Assembly: GCF_921293095.1 (NCBI RefSeq)
Contig: NC_060247.1
Span: forward strand, 48,643,111-48,707,110
DNA: 64,000 nt
Source of the DNA: Ischnura elegans
Taxonomy: Eukaryota; Arthropoda; Insecta; Odonata; Coenagrionidae
Direction of reading: 5' to 3'
Below the pieces are notes generated by a model. It was given only the letters and a program-made list of their open reading frames with translations, did not search any database and was not told the origin of the DNA. Of the stretch, positions 12,600-23,690 are shown in pieces. The stretch's first letter is position 1, and every line of letters begins with the position of its first letter. The position numbers and the translations under genes are program-made.

Positions 12600-15500
12600 C
12601 CAAATTGGGTCCATTATCTTGACCCACGTAAGGTCATCCCACGCCCTGGGAAATAGCGACAGTGAATATGTAAAGAAGGAATGGTTTGTATTATTGTTAT
12701 TTAAGCGAATTTGTTAATGAAACGAGGTGGAATAGTTAAAGTAACGTTAATTATTTAATTTAGCAATATGAAAATAATGTATTTTTGATATAATGGGTGA
12801 AAATAAGACTTTATCATATTAGTGTAGACAAAGCTTTATTGGGTTATTCATAAATACATAAAAGCGACAATGCTTTGAAAACAAGCGTACAAGTAGAGGT
12901 AAGCAATCAATATATATGTAACGTACCATTGCAACCCGTTTACAGCAAATGTATGTTAACAATAACACTGTAATTACTAGGGCGCTATTTAAAAAACAGA
13001 CCCCTTGGGAAACGAGAAATCAGGTAAACTTTGACATTGGATGTTACATAGCATAAAGACAAGGCACGAATGAAATTATTCCTTAATGCAATGGGAAATA
13101 TTATAATCTGTGAAGGGGATCATTAAAAACATCGTAGTATAACGATAAAGAAACAGAAGACATTATATAAACTGGAGCGCTATCGGAATGACGCCTCGTC
13201 GAAAAAAGTGATTGCAGGCCATATGTCACTGGGTCATTCATTTGAACACCTATACGAATAATCTAAAACAACGAGCTTCATAAGAAAGAAGAAATAACAA
13301 AATTTATTAAACATAGGATCCCCATAACCATTCAGCTCACATAGAAAAACCAAATTTTTTTTAAAAATAGGGCGCTATTACATTTCGACACCGAAGAAAT
13401 CCTCAGTAATGGTTAACATTTACACTGACACATTCAAAAAGGTAAAAAGCGAATTTTATTCAAAACGCAAACCTAATTCTGACATGCAATGACGAAATAA
13501 AGGCACAGCCGGAGCAGTTTCTAAAATTGGAATTAACGAAGTAGGAAAATAAATAATAATAATTGACCTACCAACAAATCGAAGTAAAGTTTCAATGGGT
13601 AATTTTTTTTAAATTGCAGGGAATTTTTTTGTCCGAACTCCTCTAAAATACGATAAAAAAACATCGAAGATTACAAAGCGTCCATAGACCAAATCGTTTA
13701 ATAATAAATACAGTAACCAGTCAACAAATACTAGGGCGCCCACCAGGGGCGGATTCAGGATTTTTTCCTGGGAGGGGCACAAGGATACCTCGCAATACAA
13801 AACGAATGCAATGATAATGGGACCGTATTAAAAATCTTGCATATTTTTGAGGGTCTGGGGGGGCACGTGCCCCCGTGCCCCCCCCCCCTGGATCCGCCTA
13901 TGGCGCCCACACGAAATCACGCCCATGAAAAAGGATTGAACAGGCTTGGAAGTCATTTTTTTCTAACGACTGTGACGTACCTAGAGCTGAGATAAAGCAT
14001 ACATAACAGAAAAGACATGCGAGACCAAATGGAAAAAATGAAAAACAATCATATAACATCACTTAGCCTCTTTAAAAACTAAACTTGGGCTTGCACAACC
14101 CACAGTCTCCGCACCAAATCAAATTCAGGAACAGTAAAAATTTTTATGTCTGATTAATTTGCAGCTGCGATGAAAGGAAAAAGTATAGACACTTTAATAA
14201 AATCAAAATAATAGGACTTGAGGGTTTGAAATAACTTTCACACATAAAAGACGGAGAAATAAAATAATTTGCCAGAAATATATTCGAGAAATGGGTTTAA
14301 ATTCGTCATTTTAAAAAACCGTTAAAGCGAATTTCAGATGTAAAGTCACCAATATTACGTGTGAACACATCTAAGATTATGGGAATCCCATAACCCAAAT
14401 CGTTTCAATAGAAATGGAGAAACCACGAGTAGAAAAATAATAGGGAAGCCACACCAAATCATCCATATGGAAGGGAAGTGACATGAATAAGAAAATATTT
14501 TTTTCCGACGACTGTGCCCGGCGTAAAGCCGTGAGAACACCCTAATCATAGTCAAACATTTTCAACCAAGAGATGAAAATGAAAAACTCTCCATTCAAAT
14601 TTCGTCTTTGAAATCAAGGCCTGGGATAGCCCAAAATACAGCCTGCGACAAAAATAATACATGAAAAAGTAATGTTTTTAAATTCTTTATTTTCGGTAGC
14701 AATTTGAAGAAGTTTACAGAGTCGCAAAAGAAATAAAAACACGGCGATAACACCGTTTTAAAAATTAACTGCAAAATGTAAAAAAATAGAGGAAAATAAT
14801 AGACCCAAAAAAATGGAAGTAAACATTTAAAACTCTAATTTTCAAAACTCTCCTTCAGAATTACGGATCGAAACTCATCTACATTTCGAGGCAACAAATC
14901 AAAGATTACGCTACACCCATAGCCCATACAGATTTACATTACATAGAGATACCACGAGACGACAATTACTTGCTCGCCCACACCGAATCAAGCGCATGGA
15001 AAATATGTGATGCGAATGGGAATATATTTTTCCGAAGACTGTGCCCGGCCTACAGCTGTGATGACACCCCAATCGTAGGAAAATATGTTCAAACAAGGGA
15101 TTGAAATTAAAAACGACAGCGTAAGTACTTCTCCCCTTTGAAATCTAGGTCTTGGATGGCCCAACCCACAGCACTCGACGCCATCAACAAAATCTGGAAA
15201 AGTGAAACATTTTTAAAAGTTTTATTACCGGTAAAAGTGAAAAGAAATTTACCACAATCCCAAAGGAAACGAAAGCATGACGAAGCCTCCGTTTACAAAT
15301 GCATTTGAAAAATTTACAACACTAGAGGAAAATACTTGACCCACAAAAAACTGGAAGGAAAAATGTAAATGTGACATTTTAAAAAGACTCCTTCAGAATT
15401 TCGGATCGAAACTCGTCTACATTACGAGGTAACACATCAAAGATTACGTAACACACATAGCCCATACAGATTTACGTTACATAGAGATACCACGAGTCGA

Positions 15501-16240
15501 CAAATACAAAGTCGCCCACCCCGAATCACCCGCATGGAAGGTAAGTGGTATGAATGGCAAAATATTTTTTCCCGAAGATCGCGCCCGGCCTAAAGCTGTG
15601 ATGTCAGCCTAATCGTAGAAAAGCATAGTCAACCAAGGGATTAAAATGAAAAACGACAGCGTAATTACTTTTCCCCTTTGAAATCTAGGTCTTGGATGGC
15701 CCAACCCACAGCCCTGGACGCCATCAACAAAATCTGGAAAAGTTAAACATTTTTAAAATTTTTATTTTCGGTAAATATGAAAAGAAATTTACCACAATCA
15801 TAGATGAATCGAAAGCACGACGATACCACCGTTTTAAAATTCAACTGAAAAATTTACGTCACTAGAGGAAAATACTGGACCCACAAAAAACTGGAAGGAA
15901 AAATGTAAATGTGACATTTTAAAAAGACTCCTTCAGAATTTCGGATCGAAACTCATCTACATTAGGAGGTAACACATCAAAGATTATGTAACACACATAG
16001 CCCATAAAGATTTACGTTACGTAGAGATACCACGAGTCGACAAATACAAGGTCGCCCACCCCGAATCACCCGCATGGAAGGTAAGTCGTATGAATGGTAA
16101 AATATTTTTTTCCGAAGATCGAGCCCGGACTACAGCTGTGATAACACCATAATCATAGAAAAACTTGGTCAACCAAGGGATTAAAATAAAAAGCGATCGC
16201 GTAATTACTTTTTCCCTATGTAATTTAGGTCTGGGCCGTG
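12600..16240 (+). repeat. Left arm of fold-back: tandem array of ~540-bp units
   Basis: The recurring (A)GGGCGC-type or GTCGCCCAC-type marker appears near 12981, 13371, 13732, 14435, 14973, 15513 and 16052. Spacings are about 390, 361, 544 (after removing the MITE at 13744-13902), 538, 540 and 540 bp. Units sharpen toward the centre: those at 14.9-16.2 kb are close copies, while the outer ones are badly decayed. The outermost recognisable match is about 12600-12665, which pairs with about 23610-23690 on the other arm. By eye the best left and right units are close to 90% identical in inverse orientation. No protein family was recognised in the unit. Confidence 0.85.
13744..13902. mobile_element. 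hAT-type MITE, 159 bp, with perfect 8-bp target duplication
   Basis: The ends are CAGGGGCGGATTCAGGA and the inverse-related TGGATCCGCCTATG. The element is flanked by perfect 8-bp duplications GCGCCCAC at 13736-13743 and 13903-13910. Eight-bp targets and CA-starting inverted repeats are hAT hallmarks. The insertion lies in a decayed unit of the left 540-bp array, so it is younger than that array. A relative lies at 27386-27589, sharing the 'aatgataatgggaccgtatt' interior. It is too short to encode a transposase. Confidence 0.9.
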
Positions 16241-17100
16241 AAATTTAGCCGTGTTATATATAATCAAATATTTGTTGTTCCCATGGATTAATAATATATA
16301 AAATGAATTCCTTGTGTTTGTCTGAGCGTTAAGAAGTTTTAAGCGAACTCCTAACGATCATATTGACGGGTTTAGACTACATATTTTTATTCCATATTGG
16401 CTGATTTGGAACTGAAATGAACTCCACTGATGTTAACGCTAGAACTCCGATTGAAATTTCCATGTGATAAGCGAAAAACGAAGAATTCATGACTAACTTC
16501 AGGTATAAGCTACGAATATATTTTCGGAAAAAAGACCACAAATAGCAGTGGAAGACCGCGCGGAGGGGATAGAAAAGGGTCATTCAGTTCTATGAAGGGC
16601 ATGGGCTCGAGGGACATCCAATAAGCTGGTCTTTTGTGTCCTCGGCGGTCCCTTTCCTAACCCCCGTGCGGTGCACACGCACGGTCAGGCTCTTTAACCA
16701 CTTTTTCGGACAATTTCGTGCCACACGGCATGAAACTATGCGACGCGGAAAATAAAGTGTATGGGATCCTTAACTTTCAAAAGTGAAAAGCTTCATGCCG
16801 GCCTGGTCCGAAATGAATCGGATCGTTTCGTGCCTTTTCGTCAAATGTTTGTTTCACCGCAGCTCAGTTGTATATACGTTCATAAAATTTTCGTAAATAT
16901 TTTCCGTTAACACGGAGTCATAAAATTTTCAATTGTACTGAGTGTGAAATCCTTGATTTGAAATTCATCTACATCTACATAATACCCCGCAGCCGCCTAA
17001 AAGGCGTGTGGCAGAGGGTGTTAGGACACAAGCCGTTTACAGCTAAAAAAAATGAAGTGCTCAAACGAAGTTCGGACTAGCGTTTATTAAAGTCCTATAT
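16241..17100. other. Spacer (loop) between the two inverted arrays
   Basis: This unique stretch of about 0.86 kb would form the loop of the fold-back. It contains a GC-richer patch with a GTGCGGTGCACACGCAC near-palindrome at about 16664-16682, and at its right end a short interspersed repeat fragment (listed separately). No gene is seen. Confidence 0.6.
16971..17030 (+). repeat. Interspersed repeat fragment with CATCTACATCTACATAATAC start
   Basis: The block starts CATCTACATCTACATAATAC, continues with CCCCGC, and ends in a GTGTGGCAGAGGGTG box. I recall similar text as a recurrent interspersed motif in many insect and tick sequences, but I cannot name its parent element with certainty. It lies in the loop of the fold-back. 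Confidence 0.4.
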
Positions 17101-17382
17101 GGTTCGGGGAAAAACGAATTCCCATATCTATCTGGCCCGAAAATTGGGGTGGGCAGGCCCAAGGCTAGTTTAAAAGTATTGCAATAAGTCTTGTGAATTT
17201 GAAACGTACGCGATTACATGTTTTTACGATGATCTTAGAGCAATAACAGTTTTTAGCGCGTTAAAGTCGCCGTAAAAACATTTTTCGATGCCAGTCTTCC
17301 ACTGGGCCGATTTCCGGAAGATTCTGCATATTGTTTATTGGTTTGGGGATGTTCTGCTTCACAAATAATGATGTGTAATATT

Positions 17383-17690
17383 ATTAATAGTAGCGGGCGT
17401 AACTTGGTGGAAATACATAATCGCAGGAATAGAATGATCTACAACTTTGCTATTTCCACGTAGCAGTTTATTGACACCGACCATGGTTTCGTAACAAGGT
17501 GAAAAATGCAGGTAAATTGATAGTATGTATAGCAGAGGGTTGGGTGCGGAAATACATTACAAGATTTCCCTACCCAACACTGTCAATTTACTTGCATTTT
17601 TCACCTTGATAATGTTACTGTGTAACGAAACCATGGTCGGCCTCAATAAATTACTATGTGAAAATAGCAAAGTTGTTGATCCTTCTATTC
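17383..17690. mobile_element. Palindromic retroelement relic with 12-bp target duplication
   Basis: An inverted repeat with arms of about 120 bp (17427-17690, centre near 17556) sits between identical 12-bp repeats ATGTGTAATATT (17371-17382 and 17691-17702). About 44 bp at the left end fall outside the palindrome. It is inserted in an old unit of the right 540-bp array. The right arm holds a hammerhead-like motif. Confidence 0.75.
17605..17638 (+). ncRNA. Hammerhead-like motif (17.6 kb)
   Basis: The core box TTGATAA matches CTGATGA at 5 of 7 positions. It is followed by stem II GTTAC-TGT-GTAAC (5 bp), GAAA, and a minimal stem III AC-CATG-GT then C. Stem II and stem III are intact, but the core box is degraded. 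Confidence 0.45.
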
Positions 17691-18905
17691 ATGTGTAATA
17701 TTTATATTGAGGTGCATTTACAATGAAAATTCTCTTTATTTTTTATGAATGACATAGTGAAAGATATATTTTCATTTTTTTCCAGGCTAATTATTTTGTT
17801 TTAGCGTCGTATTTTGTTGAAATCCCGTTTTAAAAATTTTTTACTGTGCCTCGCTTCTATCTAAGTTTATGAAAAATTGCATATTTTATTTCCCAGAAAT
17901 AACGACATGATTAAATTATAATTAATTTTCCTGAGTCTGAAGTACCTGTTATGAAATTGGGATGGAGTGGCCCAACGGTTTTTTAAGCGGAGAAGCAATG
18001 AAATGGGTCTTGCGTTTTTTTAACGCTAGAGATAAGATTATTATACGCTGATGTAGATTTAATAACAATTTTAGGCGCGTCAAATTCGTTGGGACAAAAT
18101 AAGTTCCGATGCGTATGATTTCTCTTTCCATAGGGCCGATTACCCGTTGGCGCACTAGTATTTGGTGACCCGGGAGTACCCTGTATGTACATCGATTACG
18201 GTTTTAAGGAAGTTCTCTTTCTTTCATTTTATTATTTCATTTTATATCAATCCATCTGAATTTCATTTAAAATTTTCTTCAATTGTTGCGTGATTACCCG
18301 GAGAAAATATCATTTAAAATTTTGAAGGTTAAATATTTTCCATACATTTGTCTTAAATATTGTCATAATTGTCTTAAATTCCAAATGAAATTTTTCACTC
18401 GTTGCGTCATTGTTGCATCTAAGATCATGAATAATTTCATTTAATACTTTCCAGAAAATAACAAAATTATAAAATTTTTACTTTTCCTAATCGTGATTTT
18501 CTAGCTGGGCAAATGAGGTGGGCATAGATATCAAGATATTTCAAGATAGATTCAAGCATAATTTCAGGAAGAAAAATCAATGAAATGGGTTGTAGTACTT
18601 CGCGACTTGCATGTGCTCTGAATATTATTTATTGGTTTCGGGATGGCCTGTTACATCAATTTTGATTTTATATCTTGACAAAAGGATTATTCGAAATTTG
18701 CTTTTATATTATTTGTAAATGACCCAGTGAAAATTATATTTCGATTATTTCGTGTATCTTTTCTTTTCTTATTTTTCAAACAAAGAGTAGATAAAATTGC
18801 AAACATTTCTTACCATGAGCCATTATTAAATATAAGTGTGTGGTAAATTTCTTTTCTTATTCTCCGAAAATAACGATAAAATTAATTTTAAGGTGGGCCA
18901 ACCAG

Positions 18906-19073
18906 CAGTGGCGGATCTATGGGGGGCTACTGGGGCTATAGCGAACGTTAACCTCCTTGGGAATCCAATTTACGTTAGATAGCATGGTAATTATTTCCGA
19001 CCCCCAATATACTGCTGGTATTTTTGACCCCACTTAGCCCCATTCCCTTTTCCCTATCCTGGATCCGCCACTG
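18906..19073. mobile_element. hAT-type MITE, 168 bp, with 8-bp target duplication
   Basis: The termini are CAGTGGCGGATCTA and TGGATCCGCCACTG, inverse of each other apart from small differences. The flanking 8-mers CCAACCAG (18898-18905) and CCAATCAG (19074-19081) differ at one base. The element is inserted in an old unit of the right 540-bp array. Its interior differs from the 13.7-kb MITE, although the ends are of the same type. Confidence 0.85.
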
Positions 19074-20689
19074 CCAATCAGTGGCTATTTATCAAAGCGG
19101 AAAAGTATTGAAATGATTCTGATGTACTATTACGTTATGGAATAACATACTTTTACTATTTAAAACATCCTGAAATAATATCAGCAATCGGCACAAAAAG
19201 AGTCGACGGGAAAAATATAATCCAGTACGTGCCATTTCTCATCCGCCGCGCCGCGCCGGGACGATTTCGTGCAGGCGCCCTATTAATATTTATTGATTCG
19301 CAGTTACATTATACATAGTTAAAGTTTGGGATGGCGTTCTCCCGCAATATTTGATGTTTTATCTTGTAATATAGAAGAGTTACGCTTTGAAATTCGATTC
19401 CAATTTTTTTTAAATAACGCGTTAAAAACATTACTTCGATTTTTTTTGTCAGTAAAATATTTTCCTTCAGTATCCTCCGTTGGTTATATCCAATTTCTAA
19501 CATCGGTGACGTGTCGTTCTGCCATCTAGTTGTGTGGAAAGTTTCCTTAAAAATCTTCAGAAAATAAGGAAGATATAAAATTTTTACCTTTCCCTGTTTT
19601 GAATTGGTGGCGGAGACTGTGGGTTATCCCATGCCTTGATTTCAAAGAGGAAAAGTTAATGGATGACGTTTTTAAATTTTCGTCCCTCGGTGGAATATGT
19701 TCTTCTGTGATTAAGCTCTTATCTAAGGTGAAGACCTGGCACAGTCTTTGGGAAAAAATATTTTTCCGTTAATATCACTTATCTTCCACGGGCATGATTT
19801 GGGATGGGCGACCTAGTATTTGTCGACTCGTGGCATCCCTGTGCAATGTAAATTGGTATGGGCTACGGGTATTACGTAATCTTTGGTGTCTTACCTCGTA
19901 ATGTATATAAGTTTTGATCTGAATTTCTCATGGAAAACTTAGAAAATGTCACATTTAAAATTAACTTCGATTTTTTTTGGCTTAGTTCTATATTTACCTG
20001 CAGTGCCGTAAATGTTTCGGTTAAATGTTAAAACGGTGATATCGTCGTGTTTTTACTTCTTCTATACATTTAATAATAATAATTATGGTAAACTTCTTTT
20101 TATATTCACCGAAAATATAGAATTTAAATTTTTTTTAGATTTTTAGTTGGTGCCGCAGGCTGTGGTGTGAGCTACCCCGGGCCTAGATTTCAAAGGGGAA
20201 AAGTAATTACGTAGTCGTTTTTCATTTTAATCCCTTGTTTGAACATTTTACTCTACGATTGGGGTGTTATCACAGCGGAAGGCCGGGCACAGTCTTCGGG
20301 AAAAAATATTTTGCCATTCATACCACTTACCTTCCATGCGGGTGATTCGGGGTGGGCGAGCAAGTATTTGTGGACTCGTGATATCTCTATGTAATGAAAA
20401 TCTGTATGGGCTATGTGTGTTACATAATCTTTGATGTGTTACCTCCTAATGTAGATGAGTTTCGATCCGAAATTCTGAAGGAGTCTTTTTAAAATGTCAC
20501 ATTTACATTTTTCCTTCCAGTTTTTTATGGGTCAATTATTTTCCTCTATAGTGTCGTAAATTTTTCAAATGCATTTGTAAACGGAGGTTTCGTCATGCTT
20601 TCGTTTCCTTTTGGATTGTAGTAAATTTCTTTCCATTCTTACCGAAAATAAAAATTTTAAAAATGTTTCACTTTCACAGATTTTGTTGA

Positions 20690-22640
20690 CGGTGTCCAGG
20701 GCTGTGGGTTGGGCCATCCAGGCCTAGATTTCAAAGGGTAAAAGTTTTTACGCTGTGGTTTTTTATTTTAGTCCCTCGGTTGAACATGTTTTTCTACGAT
20801 TAGGCTAACATCACAGCTGTGGGCCGGGCGAGATCTTCGGGAAAAAATATTTTCCCATTCATACCACCTACCTTCCTTGCGGGCGATTGGGGGTGGGCGA
20901 CCTCGTATTTGTCGACTCGTGGTGTCTCCATGTAACGTAAATCCTTATGGGCTATGTGTGTTACATAATCTTTGATGTGTTACCTCTTGATTTAGACGAG
21001 TTTCGATCCGAAATTCTGATGGAGTCTTTTTAAAATGTCACATTTACATTTTTACTTCCAGTTTTTTTATGGGTCAATTATTTTCCTCTAGTGTCGTAAA
21101 TTTTTCAAATGCATTTGTAAACGGAGGTTTCGTCATGCTTTCGTTTCCTTTTGGATTGTAGTAAATTTCTTTCCATTCTTACCGAAATTAAAAATTTTAA
21201 AAATGTTCCACTTTCACAGATTTTGTTGACGGTGTCCAGGGCTGTGGGTTGGGCCATCCAGGCCTAGATTTCAAAGGGGAAAAGTTTTTACGCTGTGGTT
21301 TTTTATTTTAGTCCCTCGGTTGAACATGTTTTTCTACGATTAGGCTGACATCACAGCTGTGGGCCGGGCGAGATCTTCGGGAAAAAATATTTTGCCATTC
21401 ATACCACTTACCTTCCATGCGGGTGATTCGGGGTGGGCGACCTCGTATTTGTCGACTCGTGGTGTCTCCATGTAACGTAAATCCTTATGGGCTATGTGTG
21501 TTACATAATCTTTGATGTGTTACCTCGTGATGTAGACGAGTTTCGATCCGAAATTCTGATGGAGTCTTTTTAAAATGTCACATTTACATTTTTACTTCCA
21601 GTTTTTTTATGGGTCAATTATTTTCCTCTAGTGTCGTAAATTTTTCAAATGCATTTGTAAACGGAGGTTTCGTCATGCTTTCGTTTCCTTTTGGATTGTA
21701 GTAAATTTCTTTCCATTCTTACCGAAATTAAAAATTTTAAAAATGTTCCACTTTCACAGATTTTGTTGACGGTGTCCAGGGCTGTGGGTTGGGCCATCCA
21801 GGCCTAGATTTCAAAGGGGAAAAGTTTTTACGCTGTGGTTTTTTATTTTAGTCCCTCGGTTGAACATGTTTTTCTACGATTAGGCTGACATCACAGCTGT
21901 GGGCCGGGCGAGATCTTCGGGAAAAAATATTTTGCCATTCATACCACTTACCTTCCATGCGGGTGATTCGGGGTGGGCGACCTCGTATTTGTCGACTCGT
22001 GGTGTCTCCATGTAACGTAAATCCTTATGGGCTATGTGTGTTACATAATCTTTGATGTGTTACCTCGTGATGTAGACGAGTTTCGATCCGAAATTCTGAT
22101 GGAGTCTTTTTAAAATGTCACATTTACATTTTTACTTCCAGTTTTTTTATGGGTCAATTATTTTCCTCTAGTGTCGTAAATTTTTCAAATGCATTTGTAA
22201 ACGGAGGTTTCGTCATGCTTTCGTTTCCTTTTGGATTGTAGTAAATTTCTTTCCATTCTTACCGAAATTAAAAATTTTAAAAATGTTCCACTTTCACAGA
22301 TTTTGTTGACGGTGTCCAGGGCTGTAGGTTGGGCCATCCAGGCCTAGATTTCAAAGGGGAAAAGTACTTACGCTGTGGTTTTTTATTTTAGTCCCTCGGT
22401 TGAACATGTTTTTCTACGATTAGGCTGACATCACAGCTGTGGGCCGGGCGAGATCTTCGGGAAAAAATATTTTGCCATTCATACCACTTACCTTCCATGC
22501 GGGTGATTCGGGGTGGGCGACCTCGTATTTGTCGACTCGTGGTGTCTCCATGTAACGTAAATCCTTATGGGCTATGTGTGTTACATAATCTTTGATGTGT
22601 TACCTCGTGATGTAGACGAGTTTCGATCCGAAATTCTGAT
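20690..22640 (-). repeat. Core of nearly identical 540-bp tandem copies
   Basis: Successive lines at a 540-bp offset are letter-for-letter identical over long runs: 21061-21240, 21601-21780 and 22141-22320 match, and so do 21241-21420 and 21781-21960. Only a few substitutions separate the last copy (near 22326 and 22366). The period is exactly 540 bp with no indels, which indicates very recent unequal exchange or gene conversion. Confidence 0.95.
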
Positions 22641-23690
22641 GGATTATTTTGAAAATATCGCATTTAAAACCCTATTTTGATTTTATTGTCAAATATTTTT
22701 TTGTTCCATGTTGGACATGATTTCATTCTATTTTTAAACATTATGGTTGTGTTACTCCAAGATATTAGCTTGAGGAGAATATTGTAAATAGATTTTCATC
22801 CTCATTATTTGAATGTTTCTGTCCTTAAAGAGATCTAATATGCACCTACTTTTGGTTCCTGAATGCGGATAGCGCCTTAGTTTTTGTCCATGCGTAGTAT
22901 AGCGCCTTAGTTTTTGAACATGCGTAGTTTTTGTTGTATATTAATTCGGGGTTGGGAATGATACGTTACCATATGTTTGATTTTTTGTGTTTCATTTACA
23001 AATCCCTGTTTTAGATATGTCGCATAGGTGAAATAATAAATGTCCAGGGTACATATACACTGCAATCTCTTTTTGCGACTTGCCCACCTCTCGATAGCGC
23101 CTCAGTATTTCATGTTATGTGGTTTAACAACGGATAAATTAACGTCCTTATTAATGTCTTTTTATTGATCCTGATGTTTATCGTTAATTTAAAGGTAGAT
23201 TCAGTCGGTTTTTTGCTTTAATGTTTCGTAAAATTCAGTGTATAAAGTTGCCTTTACTAGCGCTCTCCACGGGACACCTATCAGGATAGCGCCATAGTAT
23301 AAAACGTATTTTTTTTGTACATATTTATCCTTTATGCCGGTTGAAATGTTGAGTTACATAAATTTTGTTTACTTATCTATACTTTAAAGGTAATTTTTTT
23401 GCTATATCTGGTTTTATGTCTTATTAAATGTCCGAGTGGAACGTTGCCTGCACTTATATTTTAGAGTGTCTCTCCTGCCAATTCGTAATAAGAAAGAATA
23501 ACTATCTTTCTTAAAAGAATAAAATGAACCGATTTAAAGGTGTAATAGTAAGTTTAATTGAAAAAGCCGTCTTTATACCATAATTATAAAGCATTATGTG
23601 TTAGCATAATTTTGTCGCTATTTCCCTGGGCGTGGGTTGACCTTTCATGGGTTAAAATAATGCGCGTTTCCAAATTGGCGTTTCTGTCAT

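Larger units (their letters stand above)
17100..23690 (-). repeat. Right arm of fold-back: ~540-bp units in inverse orientation
   Basis: The same unit as the left arm, reversed. Clear copies of the GGGTGGGCGACC-TATTTGTCGACTCG block (read on plus) lie near 19808, 20352, 20892, 21431, 21971 and 22511. Decayed units extend inward to about 17.1 kb and outward to 23.7 kb, where each carries a (C/G)GCGC-type marker such as GATAGCGCC at about 22870, 23095 and 23285. Age increases both ways from the 20.7-22.6 kb core. The arm is longer than the left arm (roughly ten or more units against seven), so the inverted repeat is asymmetric. Confidence 0.85.

Noticed and set aside
20690-22640. Regularly spaced repeats resembling a CRISPR array
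   Set aside because: The 540-bp unit is repeated without unique spacers, and the context is eukaryotic. It is satellite-like.
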